A model generated the notes under the pieces. That model saw only the letters and a program-made list of their open reading frames with translations, did no database searches and was not told the DNA's origin. Both the position numbers and the translations under genes were made by a program. Below are positions 1 through 6,120 of a stretch of DNA of 7,469 bases, piece after piece. The stretch's first letter is position 1. Each line of letters begins with the position of its first letter. Source of the stretch: Lysinibacillus sp. (GTDB lineage: Bacteria > Bacillota > Bacilli > Bacillales_A > Planococcaceae); contig JAAYHP010000379.1 in assembly GCA_012735355.1 (NCBI GenBank), positions 1 to 7,469 of the forward strand, given 5' to 3'.

Positions 1-286
1 ATGAAATGGAAGGATACCGCTTTCTCATTAAATTTATTTCATTAGGAATATCATATTTTGCATGATTTGCAGTAAGCAGCAAAACCGGAATAACTGCAAT
101 GGCTGTTGCTCCTTTTGAAACGCACAATTCAACCCCTTTTGCAATTGTAGGCTCAGCCAATTCTAAAAAACAAATTTCTTGAATATCAGCATTAATATAG
201 GGTTTTACTGTTTCTAAAAATCGAACTGCTTCTTCGACTCCCGCTTTCACACGGCTACCGTGAGCAACATACAATACCGCTTGCAT
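1..286 (-). CDS. sirB: Sirohydrochlorin chelatase (SirB/CbiX family), 5' part only, runs off left edge
   Basis: This reads as the first 95 residues of a class II chelatase that inserts Fe2+ into sirohydrochlorin to give siroheme, or Co2+ in the cobalamin route. The N-terminus has the family signature VAHGSR at residues 7-12, with metal-binding His9. A second conserved His75 sits in the segment LLLTANHAKYDIP (69-81). The ATG at 284-286 has a near-perfect Shine-Dalgarno, AAGGAGG at 294-300, with a 7-nt spacer; this site overlaps the stop codon of the upstream methyltransferase gene. The 12-nt gap and this overlap indicate one operon and probable translational coupling. Family members of this type have about 250-265 residues, so roughly the last 60% lies outside the window. 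Iron versus cobalt specificity cannot be decided from this fragment; the pairing with only a SUMT gene favours siroheme. No frameshift is seen in the part present. Confidence 0.9.
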   Translation of the reverse strand, partial: MQAVLYVAHGSRVKAGVEEAVRFLETVKPYINADIQEICFLELAEPTIAKGVELCVSKGATAIAVIPVLLLTANHAKYDIPNEINLMRKRYPSIS

Positions 287-298
287 ATTCCCTCCTCC

Positions 299-1066
299 TT
301 ATACCGAGATCTCCTGTAACAACTGCCCTTGTTCAAACCATGCAATTTTTTCCCGCAATTTGACCACTTCCCCCACAAGAATGATACATGGATTTTGAAT
401 TTCTTCTTTTCTTGCTACATCTACAATCGTTTCCAACGTTCCTGTAATGACTTTTTGATGTTCTGTAGTCCCCCAATGGATTAGCGCCACAGGGGTTTCT
501 TTTGGCTTTTTGTATTTCAATAATTGCTCAGTTATATAAGGTAAATTTCCTACTCCCATATAAATAGCTAAGGTTTCTATCGATTCCGCTAAACCTTTCC
601 AATTGATTGAATCGTCTTTTCCTTCTCTCATATGACCGGTTACAATGGCAAAACTGGAACTGAGCTCCCTATGAGTAACGGGAATACCCGCATAAGCTGG
701 TGCTGCAATCCCTGAGGTGATTCCTGGTACAATTTCATAAGGAATTCCTGCTTCTTGCAACACTTCCGCTTCTTCTGCACCTCTGCCAAAAACGAAAGGA
801 TCTCCACCTTTTAATCTCGTTACAATTTTTCCTCTTTTAGCATGATGTACGAGCAATTGATGAATTCGCTCTTGAATGAATGCGTGTAATTTCGGTAGTT
901 TGCCGACAAAAATAAGTTCGGCATTTGGTTTCGCATAATTTAATAGCTCTTTTGAAACGAGACGGTCATATAAAATGACATCTGCTTGTTGGATACATCT
1001 TAATCCTTTAACCGTGATTAAATCGACACTTCCAGGACCCGCCCCTACAATGTAAACTTTTCCCAT
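299..1066 (-). CDS. cobA: Uroporphyrinogen-III C-methyltransferase (SUMT)
   Basis: The enzyme adds two methyl groups from S-adenosylmethionine to uroporphyrinogen III at C2 and C7, giving precorrin-2, the branch point to siroheme and cobalamin. It has 255 residues, the usual size of a stand-alone SUMT (no fused CysG oxidase/chelatase or HemD domain). Family motifs are VGAGPG at 7-12, YDRLVS at 33-38, the strongly conserved RLKGGDPFVFGRGAEE at 84-99, VPGITSGIAAPAYAGIPVTHR starting at 113, and YMGVGNL around 169-175, which belongs to the SAM/substrate cleft. The ATG at 1064-1066 follows a moderate ribosome site (GAGGGAT) in an ~80-nt leader behind a clear promoter. The chelatase gene starts 12 nt downstream, so the two products act in succession. 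In Bacillus subtilis the equivalent pair (ylnD-ylnE) sits in the sulfate assimilation cys operon, and NasF serves nitrite reductase; neither context is visible here. Symbols sumT, nasF or cobA could all be applied. Confidence 0.95.
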   Translation of the reverse strand: MGKVYIVGAGPGSVDLITVKGLRCIQQADVILYDRLVSKELLNYAKPNAELIFVGKLPKLHAFIQERIHQLLVHHAKRGKIVTRLKGGDPFVFGRGAEEAEVLQEAGIPYEIVPGITSGIAAPAYAGIPVTHRELSSSFAIVTGHMREGKDDSINWKGLAESIETLAIYMGVGNLPYITEQLLKYKKPKETPVALIHWGTTEHQKVITGTLETIVDVARKEEIQNPCIILVGEVVKLREKIAWFEQGQLLQEISV

Positions 1067-1092
1067 TTTAATCCCTCACGTTTTCATTAGAT

Positions 1093-1126
1093 GGGTTAAT
1101 TTTAAGCCTCTAGTTTTCTAGTCGGC
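1093..1126 (-). promoter_or_regulatory. Overlapping dyads in the cobA leader (possible operator or RNA structure)
   Basis: The 5' untranslated leader of cobA-sirB holds two small symmetric elements that share three bases. One, at 1106-1126, is a hairpin with GCC/GGC ends, a CTAG/CTAG core and a four-base loop. The other, at 1093-1108, is an imperfect palindrome GG-TTAA/TTAA-CC. Because both use 1106-1108 they could not be folded at once. I do not recognise a known riboswitch; no SAM-I or cobalamin riboswitch core is visible in this short stretch. A repressor operator for a sulfur, nitrite or haem regulator is equally possible. Confidence 0.3.
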
Positions 1127-1153
1127 ACACAAATTCATAGTAATTTGATATAA

Positions 1154-1182
1154 ATAATATGGTTTTTAACAATTAAAGTCAA
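1154..1182 (-). promoter_or_regulatory. SigA-type promoter of the cobA-sirB operon
   Basis: Reading the minus strand, TTGACT (1182-1177) is followed after exactly 17 nt by TATTAT (1159-1154). This is close to the vegetative consensus, and the surroundings are very AT-rich. Transcription would start near 1147, leaving an untranslated leader of about 80 nt before the cobA start codon. It lies just downstream of the leuS terminator, so cobA-sirB is an independent unit rather than a continuation of leuS. Confidence 0.75.
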
Positions 1183-1230
1183 TACATTTATTAAAAATTC
1201 TATAAATTTAGTAGGGATTTAATGTAAAAA

Positions 1231-1265
1231 GAAAATGACCCAAAGGCATTTATTCCTTTGAGTCA
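1231..1265 (-). terminator. Rho-independent terminator of leuS
   Basis: On the minus strand a stem of 11 pairs (arms 1265-1255 and 1246-1236, with one G-U wobble) and an 8-nt loop is followed by TTTTC and then a further T-rich run. It starts 8 nt after the leuS stop codon. The opposite strand has no T-run, so it works in one direction only. Confidence 0.88.
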
Positions 1266-1273
1266 TCTTCAGC

Positions 1274-3688
1274 TTATTTCACAACGATATTCACTAATTT
1301 ACCTGGAACTGCAATCACTTTTACAATTTGTTTTCCTTCAATATATTCTTTTACTTTATCATTTTCTTTTGCGATTTCTTCCAGTTGCTCCTTCGATACA
1401 TCTTTCGCAACTTTTAATTTCGTACGTACTTTTCCGTTCACTTGAACAACGACTTCCACTTCATCGTCCACGAGTTTTGATTCATCGTACTTTGGCCAAG
1501 GTTCATATGTAATTGTACCATCATGACCTAAAATCGACCAAAGTTCTTCTCCGATGTGTGGAGCAATTGTGGAAAGCATCTTCACAAAACCTTCAGCGTA
1601 TTCTTTCGGTACTACTTCTGCTTTATAGCAATCATTAATGAATACCATCATTTGTGAAATCGCTGTATTAAAATGTAGTTGTTCAAAGTCGTCCGTTACT
1701 TTTTTCACCGTTTGATGATAAGACTTCTCTAATGTTTTATCATCCGACTCGCGAATTTTATCGGATAAAGTACCATCATCATTCGTAAATAATCTCCAAA
1801 CTCGATCTAAGAAACGTCTTGCTCCATCAAGACCATTTGTAGACCATGCAACAGAAGCATCTAATGGACCCATGAACATTTCATATAAACGCAAAGTATC
1901 TGCACCGTGGCTTTTCACGATATCGTCTGGATTTACAACGTTTCCTTTCGACTTGGACATTTTTTCATTATTTTCACCTAATATCATTCCTTGGTTAAAT
2001 AACTTTTGGAATGGCTCTTTCGTTGGTACTACGCCAATGTCGTATAAGAATTTGTGCCAGAATCTTGCATATAATAAGTGCAGTACAGCATGTTCCGCAC
2101 CACCGATGTAAATATCAACTGGTAGCCAACGTTTTAATAATTCTTCGTCAGCAAGTTTTTCTTTATTATGCGGATCGATATAGCGTAAGAAATACCAGCT
2201 GGATCCTGCCCATTGCGGCATCGTATTTGTTTCACGGCGACCTTTTTTACCTGTCACAGGGTCTACCACATTTACCCAATCTTCAATATTTGCAAGTGGT
2301 GATTCGCCTGTACCGCTTGGACGAATATCTTTTGCTTTTGGTAAGCGTAATGGTAATTCTTCTTCCGGTACCGTCGTAATTGTTCCATCTTCCCAATGGA
2401 TGATTGGAATCGGTTCACCCCAATAACGTTGACGGCTAAATAACCAGTCTCTTAAGCGATAGGAAACTTTTCTTTCCCCTACCCCTTTTTCTTCTAACCA
2501 TTCAATAGCTTTCTGAATTGCTTCATCTTTCCCAAGACCATTTAAGAAATCGGAATTGATGTGTGGCCCATCTCCCGTGAAGGCTTCTTCTTCAATGTTT
2601 CCACCTTCTAATACAGGAATGATTGGCAAATTGAATACTTTCGCAAATTCATAGTCTCGCTCGTCATGAGCAGGAACAGCCATAATTGCCCCTGTTCCAT
2701 AAGATGCAAGCACATAATCTGCAATCCAAATCGGTACTTCCTTACCGTTAATTGGATTAATTGCATAAGCACCAGTGAATACCCCGGTTTTTTCCTTCGC
2801 TAAATCCGTACGTTCTAAGTCAGATTTTGTTTTCACTTTCTCGATATACGCATCTATTTGTTCCCGTTGTTCAGCAGTCGTAATTTCATCCACTAAGTCA
2901 TGTTCCGGTGCAAGAACACAATACGTTGCGCCAAATAATGTATCTGGACGAGTCGTAAATACACGGAAAGATTTGTCCGTACCTTTTACATTGAAGACTA
3001 CTTCTGCCCCTTCTGAACGTCCAATCCAGTTGCGCTGCATTTCTTTAATGCTTTCCGGCCAGTCAAGTTCTTCTAAATCGTCTAATAATCGATCGGCATA
3101 AGCTGTAATTTTTAACATCCATTGCTTCATTGGACGTCGTTCTACAGGATGTCCACCACGTTCAGATTTTCCATCGATTACTTCTTCATTGGCAAGAACT
3201 GTTCCTAATGCAGGGCACCAGTTTACAGGTACTTCATCAATATAAGCTAAGCCATGTTTATATAATTGAATGAAAATCCATTGTGTCCATTTATAATATT
3301 CTGGGTCAGTCGTATTAATTTCACGATCCCAGTCATAGGAAAAACCAAGTTCTTGAATTTGGCGTTTAAACGTGGCAATGTTTTTCTCAGTGAATTCCGC
3401 AGGATCATTTCCTGTATCTAATGCATATTGTTCGGCCGGGAGACCAAAAGCGTCCCATCCCATAGGGTGGAGTACATTATACCCTTGCATCCGCTTAAAA
3501 CGGGATAATATGTCTGTAGCAGTATAACCTTCAGGGTGACCAACGTGAAGCCCTGCTCCTGAAGGATATGGGAACATATCTAACGCATAAAATTTAGGCT
3601 TTGATTCCTCATTGACGGTTTTAAATGTTTTATTTTCCGCCCAATATTTCTGCCATTTCTTTTCGATTTCTTGATGATTATAACTCAT
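1274..3688 (-). CDS. leuS: Leucyl-tRNA synthetase
   Basis: This cytoplasmic class Ia synthetase charges tRNA-Leu with leucine. It has 804 residues, the normal length for Bacilli. The Rossmann catalytic domain carries the HIGH-type motif HVGH at 48-51 within [11 protein letters not shown], and the KMSKS loop at 576-580. The CP1 editing domain that hydrolyses mischarged tRNA has TTRPDT at 245-250 and [15 protein letters not shown] at 331-345, including the conserved Asp345. The segment [14 protein letters not shown] (415-428) is typical of LeuRS. The helical anticodon-binding domain and the small C-terminal domain (about 742-804, [10 protein letters not shown]) are complete. The ATG at 3686-3688 follows AAGGAGG (3704-3698) with a 9-nt spacer, and its N-terminus fits other bacterial LeuRS proteins. 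The gene is controlled by a T-box riboswitch upstream and has its own terminator, so it is monocistronic. No missing catalytic residue or frameshift is seen. Confidence 0.98.
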   Translation of the reverse strand: MSYNHQEIEKKWQKYWAENKTFKTVNEESKPKFYALDMFPYPSGAGLHVGHPEGYTATDILSRFKRMQGYNVLHPMGWDAFGLPAEQYALDTGNDPAEFTEKNIATFKRQIQELGFSYDWDREINTTDPEYYKWTQWIFIQLYKHGLAYIDEVPVNWCPALGTVLANEEVIDGKSERGGHPVERRPMKQWMLKITAYADRLLDDLEELDWPESIKEMQRNWIGRSEGAEVVFNVKGTDKSFRVFTTRPDTLFGATYCVLAPEHDLVDEITTAEQREQIDAYIEKVKTKSDLERTDLAKEKTGVFTGAYAINPINGKEVPIWIADYVLASYGTGAIMAVPAHDERDYEFAKVFNLPIIPVLEGGNIEEEAFTGDGPHINSDFLNGLGKDEAIQKAIEWLEEKGVGERKVSYRLRDWLFSRQRYWGEPIPIIHWEDGTITTVPEEELPLRLPKAKDIRPSGTGESPLANIEDWVNVVDPVTGKKGRRETNTMPQWAGSSWYFLRYIDPHNKEKLADEELLKRWLPVDIYIGGAEHAVLHLLYARFWHKFLYDIGVVPTKEPFQKLFNQGMILGENNEKMSKSKGNVVNPDDIVKSHGADTLRLYEMFMGPLDASVAWSTNGLDGARRFLDRVWRLFTNDDGTLSDKIRESDDKTLEKSYHQTVKKVTDDFEQLHFNTAISQMMVFINDCYKAEVVPKEYAEGFVKMLSTIAPHIGEELWSILGHDGTITYEPWPKYDESKLVDDEVEVVVQVNGKVRTKLKVAKDVSKEQLEEIAKENDKVKEYIEGKQIVKVIAVPGKLVNIVVK

Positions 3689-3810
3689 TGGGTATTTCCT
3701 CCTTAACTTTAAGTATTGCTTCTAAACCTGCGACGTGAAGGAACTTTAGATTGCCTAATAAGTAGACTATCCTATTAAGTGGTAAAATTAACGAAATTTT
3801 TAAAAAAATA
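3689..3810 (-). other. Post-terminator leader between T-box and leuS
   Basis: About 120 nt separate the T-box terminator from the leuS start. It contains the strong leuS ribosome site AAGGAGG at 3704-3698. It also holds two imperfect direct copies (CTTAATAGGATAGT and CTTATTAGGCAAT on the minus strand, about 3749-3779). I see no open reading frame or second riboswitch in it. Confidence 0.5.
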
Positions 3811-3845
3811 AAAAAACTCGTCCCAACCTTAAGAGAAGGGACGAG
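3789..3845 (-). terminator. T-box regulatory terminator in front of leuS
   Basis: Minus-strand arms CTCGTCCC (3845-3838) and GGGACGAG (3824-3817) form an 8-bp stem with a 13-nt loop, followed by TTTTTTTATTTTTTT. It is the terminator competing with the T-box antiterminator: charged tRNA-Leu leaves it folded, while uncharged tRNA-Leu stabilises the alternative fold. Confidence 0.92.
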
Positions 3846-4052
3846 AGTTTACCTCCCGCGGTACCACCCAAATTAGTGACACTTGCACTCAGCTCGTTCC
3901 CTTAACGCGGTAAACGGTTTTAGTTACTCCATTCACTAAAACAGACTCAAAGGCGAGTTCGATTCATCTACTTACTAGCTTTCACCAGCCGCTAGCTCTC
4001 TGAAAAGCTTCAAAATCTACTATTCCTTCTCCTAGTCGTACATATTTTCAAT
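3811..4052 (-). promoter_or_regulatory. Leucine T-box riboswitch (leuS leader)
   Basis: This minus-strand RNA leader senses uncharged tRNA-Leu and then allows transcription into leuS. Its landmarks appear in the expected order. The Stem I AGTAG element is at 4021-4017, AGAGAG at 4001-3996, and the distal GGCTGGTGAAAG at 3990-3979. The specifier loop GAACTCGCC (3960-3952) gives the codon CTC (3957-3955), which is leucine. The T-box consensus TGGGTGGTACCGCGG is at 3870-3856. Within it UGGU (3866-3863) can pair with the ACCA end of a tRNA that has A as discriminator base, as bacterial tRNA-Leu does. An intrinsic terminator follows directly. The start near 4052 is inferred from the promoter, not seen directly. 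Confidence 0.95.
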
Positions 4053-4058
4053 GAATAC

Positions 4059-4087
4059 ATTTTAATGGAAATATGAAAAATAAACAA
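4059..4087 (-). promoter_or_regulatory. Promoter of the T-box/leuS transcript
   Basis: On the minus strand, TTGTTT (4087-4082) and TAAAAT (4064-4059) are separated by exactly 17 nt. The expected start near 4052 lies just ahead of Stem I of the T-box. The -35 box abuts one arm of a 9-bp inverted repeat (4087-4095 with 4142-4150). Confidence 0.6.
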
Positions 4088-4150
4088 GTCCTTAAGTAAT
4101 TTGTTGTATAACACCAACTTCTATTTTAATTAATTTTACCTTTAAGGACT
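4087..4150 (-). repeat. Inverted repeat AGTCCTTAA/TTAAGGACT, possible weak terminator
   Basis: Perfect 9-bp arms at 4087-4095 and 4142-4150 enclose 46 nt. On the minus strand the second arm is followed by a T-rich stretch (TGTTTATTTTT). The structure could therefore end the transcript of the small membrane-protein gene upstream, although the loop is long for an intrinsic terminator. It also touches the -35 box of the leuS promoter, so a protein-binding role is an alternative. Confidence 0.35.
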
Positions 4151-4167
4151 GAAAAAAACTAGAGTAG

Positions 4168-4371
4168 TTATTCCAAATTTCTTTTTTTCATCTCTTTTAA
4201 TATATTTGATACAATTTTCACAATAAAAAATACTGCCCCGATTAATCCAATTATACCAAAAATAAAAAATGCTGTTTGTTGGAAAAAACCAAACATTAAA
4301 CTGAAGAAGTAAATTACAAAGAACAATAAGAAACCTATGATATTTCCTACACCCATAACATTCCAAATCAA
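4168..4371 (-). CDS. Small two-helix membrane protein of unknown function
   Basis: I do not recognise this protein. From a TTG start at 4371-4369 it has 67 residues: a short N-terminus, a hydrophobic helix at about 5-29 rich in Phe, Ile and Leu, a short QQT turn at 31-33, a second helix at about 34-51, and a positively charged tail (KEMKKRN). This suggests an integral membrane protein with two spans. A GTG three codons earlier (4380-4378) would give 70 residues, but it lies inside the ribosome site AAGGGGTGG (4385-4377). That site is well placed, 5 nt, for the TTG, so I prefer TTG. A promoter-like pair lies upstream, facing that of mnmL, and leuS lies downstream in the same direction but with its own promoter. 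The coding signal is modest because the region is AT-rich. Support comes from the ribosome site, the membrane pattern and the charged C-terminus rather than from homology. Confidence 0.6.
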   Translation of the reverse strand: MIWNVMGVGNIIGFLLFFVIYFFSLMFGFFQQTAFFIFGIIGLIGAVFFIVKIVSNILKEMKKRNLE

Positions 4372-4421
4372 TGTAACCACCCCTTTTTATTATTATTACA
4401 TACATTACTATTTCTTACAGC

Positions 4422-4451
4422 TTTATACTATTAGTATGCATTATTGGTCAT
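4422..4451 (-). promoter_or_regulatory. Putative promoter of the small membrane-protein gene
   Basis: On the minus strand, ATGACC (4451-4446) is followed after 18 nt by TATAAA (4427-4422). The -35 is weak. The placement is about 35-40 nt ahead of the ribosome site of the small gene. It mirrors the plus-strand mnmL promoter, whose -35 is also ATGAC. Confidence 0.4.
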
Positions 4452-4458
4452 TCTGATT

Positions 4459-4470
4459 TTGTTTAAACAA
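4459..4470. promoter_or_regulatory. 12-bp perfect palindrome between divergent promoters
   Basis: TTGTTTAAACAA at 4459-4470 is a perfect dyad. It sits between the two -35 boxes of the divergent genes (4446-4451 and 4470-4475) and overlaps the plus-strand one by a base. It is a candidate operator for a repressor acting on both sides, but AT-rich palindromes of this length can arise by chance. Confidence 0.35.
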
Positions 4471-4500
4471 TGACAACAATAGGTTCTCTAATGTTATAAT
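4470..4500 (+). promoter_or_regulatory. Promoter of the mnmL-mnmM operon
   Basis: A perfect TATAAT at 4495-4500 is preceded by TG one base upstream (extended -10, 4492-4493). The best -35 is ATGACA at 4470-4475, with a long 19-nt spacer that the extended -10 could compensate for. Transcription would start near 4507, about 60 nt before the mnmL start codon. Confidence 0.7.
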
Positions 4501-4566
4501 GATTGATGGTGATTTACGCATTAACATTTCAATTTCTATTCGTAATTACCAGTTAGGAGTGAAATA

Positions 4567-5526
4567 ATGACACATCAACAATTCCCCTTTCCCTCTGACG
4601 GGAAACGTTATTATACATGGAACCGCTATTTAAGAGACGAGTTTGGTCATAAAGTTTATAAAGTAGCGCTAGATGCTGGCTTTGATTGCCCGAATCGAGA
4701 TGGTACCGTCGCTTTCGGTGGATGCACATTTTGCAGTGCTGCAGGGAGCGGAGATTTTGCAGGGGACCGGGTTGATCCAATTCCTGTTCAATTTGAAAAG
4801 ATTAAATCGAAAATGGAAAACAAGTGGAAAGATGGTAAAACGATGGCTTATTTCCAAGCCTACACAAATACCCATGCTCCACTACCTGTGTTAAAGGAAA
4901 AATTTGAAGCTGCCCTCGCATGTGAAGGCGTTATGGGATTAAGTATCGCTACTCGCCCCGATTGCCTACCGGACGATGTGGTGGAATATTTAGCCGAACT
5001 CAACGAAAGAACCTTCTTATGGATTGAACTCGGTCTTCAAACGGTCCACGAAAAAACGGCAAATTTAATTAATAGAGCCCACGACTATGCCACATATGTG
5101 GAAGGAGTTGAAAAACTTCGTAAACATGATATTCGGGTATGTACCCATATCATTAACGGCCTGCCACTAGAAGATTATGACATGATGATGGAAACGGCCC
5201 GGGAAGTAGCAAAATTAGATGTTCAAGGGATTAAAATTCATCTTTTACATTTATTAAAAGGTACGCCAATGGTGAAACAATATGAAAAAGGAATGTTGGA
5301 ATTCCTTGAAAAAGATGAATATATCAAACTTGTTGCTGATCAATTGGAAATTCTTCCACCAGATATGATTATCCATCGAATCACTGGTGATGGTCCTATT
5401 GATTTAATGATTGGGCCAATGTGGAGTGTGAATAAATGGGAAGTGTTAAACGGCATTGATGCAGAACTCGAACGTAGAGGTTCATGGCAAGGGAAATATT
5501 ACGAAGGGGAAGGGAAGAAATGCTAG
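4567..5526 (+). CDS. mnmL: Radical SAM protein MnmL (YtqA), tRNA wobble-uridine modification
   Basis: This radical SAM enzyme of the YtqA/YhcC (TIGR01212-type) family has 319 residues, the usual length. Its cysteines are spaced CX11CX2C (Cys41, Cys53, Cys56, in CPNRDGT...GGCTFC). This is the family's own version of the CX3CX2C cluster motif and would bind the [4Fe-4S] cluster that cleaves SAM. Other family blocks are FQAYTNT at 96-102, IATRPDCL at 127-134, ELGLQT at 154-159, NGLPLE at 197-202 and RITGDGP at 271-277. Work on B. subtilis and Streptococcus mutans, as I recall it, assigned YtqA (renamed MnmL) to conversion of the cmnm5 group on U34 towards mnm5 in bacteria lacking MnmC. The detailed chemistry was not settled. 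The ATG at 4567 follows TTAGGAGTG (4553-4561). The last codons overlap the start of mnmM by 7 nt, so the two are co-transcribed and probably translationally coupled. Confidence 0.93.
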   Translation: MTHQQFPFPSDGKRYYTWNRYLRDEFGHKVYKVALDAGFDCPNRDGTVAFGGCTFCSAAGSGDFAGDRVDPIPVQFEKIKSKMENKWKDGKTMAYFQAYTNTHAPLPVLKEKFEAALACEGVMGLSIATRPDCLPDDVVEYLAELNERTFLWIELGLQTVHEKTANLINRAHDYATYVEGVEKLRKHDIRVCTHIINGLPLEDYDMMMETAREVAKLDVQGIKIHLLHLLKGTPMVKQYEKGMLEFLEKDEYIKLVADQLEILPPDMIIHRITGDGPIDLMIGPMWSVNKWEVLNGIDAELERRGSWQGKYYEGEGKKC

Positions 5527-6098
5527 AGCGGGTACTGCCTTACGCAAAAACATTATTATCTCAAGTCATTTCTGAAGGCGATATCGCTGTTGATGGCACA
5601 GCTGGCAATGGTCACGATACATTATTTCTCGCCCAACTTGTAGGAGATAAGGGGCAAGTTTACGCCTTCGATATACAACAACAAGCAGTTGAGGCAACAA
5701 GGAATCGCTTAAAAGAACATGGACTTGAACATCGAGCCCACGTTATTTTAGACGGTCACGAAAAACTTTCCCAATATGTTGAAGGAGAAATTGCTGGTGC
5801 CATCTTTAATTTGGGCTACTTACCTGGGGGCAATCATGAGATCGTGACGAAAGGTGAAACAACAATTTCTGCTATTAGGCAATTGTTGGACAAATTAAAG
5901 ATTGGCGGTATCATCGTTCTCGTCATTTATCATTGTCATGAAGGTGGTAAAGAAGAAAAAGATGCCGTTATTCAATACGTTAGCGAACTTCCACAAAAAT
6001 ATGTTCACGTCCTTCGTTATGAATTTATTAATCAAAAAAATAACCCACCGTTTATTATCGCCCTTGAAAAAGTGAAAAAACTGCCTGACTCAATGTAA
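5520..6098 (+). CDS. mnmM: tRNA nm5U34 methyltransferase MnmM (YtqB)
   Basis: This SAM-dependent methyltransferase has 192 residues, matching YtqB (about 194). In B. subtilis YtqB/MnmM methylates the 5-aminomethyl group of nm5(s2)U34 to give mnm5(s2)U34 in tRNAs reading split codon boxes. The Rossmann fold shows motif I DGTAGNGHDT at 25-34, the acidic strand end AFDIQ at 49-53, the catalytic-side NLGYLPGG at 97-104, YHCHEGG at 137-143, and NPPF at 175-178 near the C-terminus. I chose the ATG at 5520, inside the mnmL stop (ATGCTAG), because homologues begin here with the LLPFSK-like helix. An in-frame ATG at 5484 would add 12 Arg-rich residues that lie wholly within mnmL. The AAGGGAAG just upstream is a fair ribosome site. 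The stop codon falls in the loop of the terminator hairpin, so the last residues are encoded by its 5' arm. Confidence 0.95.
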   Translation: MLERVLPYAKTLLSQVISEGDIAVDGTAGNGHDTLFLAQLVGDKGQVYAFDIQQQAVEATRNRLKEHGLEHRAHVILDGHEKLSQYVEGEIAGAIFNLGYLPGGNHEIVTKGETTISAIRQLLDKLKIGGIIVLVIYHCHEGGKEEKDAVIQYVSELPQKYVHVLRYEFINQKNNPPFIIALEKVKKLPDSM

Positions 6099-6120
6099 GG
6101 AGTCGGCAGTTTTTATTTTT
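6075..6120. terminator. Bidirectional terminator between mnmM and the symporter gene
   Basis: CTGCC (6081-6085) pairs with GGCAG (6105-6109) and GACTC (6087-6091) with GAGTC (6100-6104), with one bulged T at 6086 and an 8-nt loop. Flanking A6 and T-rich tracts (TTTTTATTTTT at 6110-6120) provide U-runs on both strands. It ends mnmM on the plus strand and the convergent symporter gene on the minus strand. The mnmM stop TAA (6096-6098) lies in its loop. Confidence 0.92.

Noticed and set aside
1258..3101. Several plus-strand open frames opposite leuS
   Set aside because: They are antisense shadows of a well-supported gene, with unlikely composition and no ribosome sites.
3731..3790. Possible second switch in the post-terminator leuS leader
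   Set aside because: Only two imperfect direct copies of about 13 nt are visible, with no stable hairpin or known motif.
4142..4405. 87-residue minus-strand open frame overlapping the small membrane protein
   Set aside because: It lies in another frame of the same strand, has an irregular composition and no ribosome site at a suitable distance. The 67-residue frame has a site, a membrane pattern and a clean charged tail.
4553..4894. Open frames overlapping mnmL on both strands
   Set aside because: They overlap the radical SAM cysteine region, which is clearly coding in the mnmL frame; none has supporting signals.
5484..5519. Upstream ATG extending MnmM by 12 residues
   Set aside because: The extension lies within mnmL and encodes a basic stretch not seen in YtqB homologues. 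The ATG at 5520 overlapping the mnmL stop is the classic coupled start and gives the family length.
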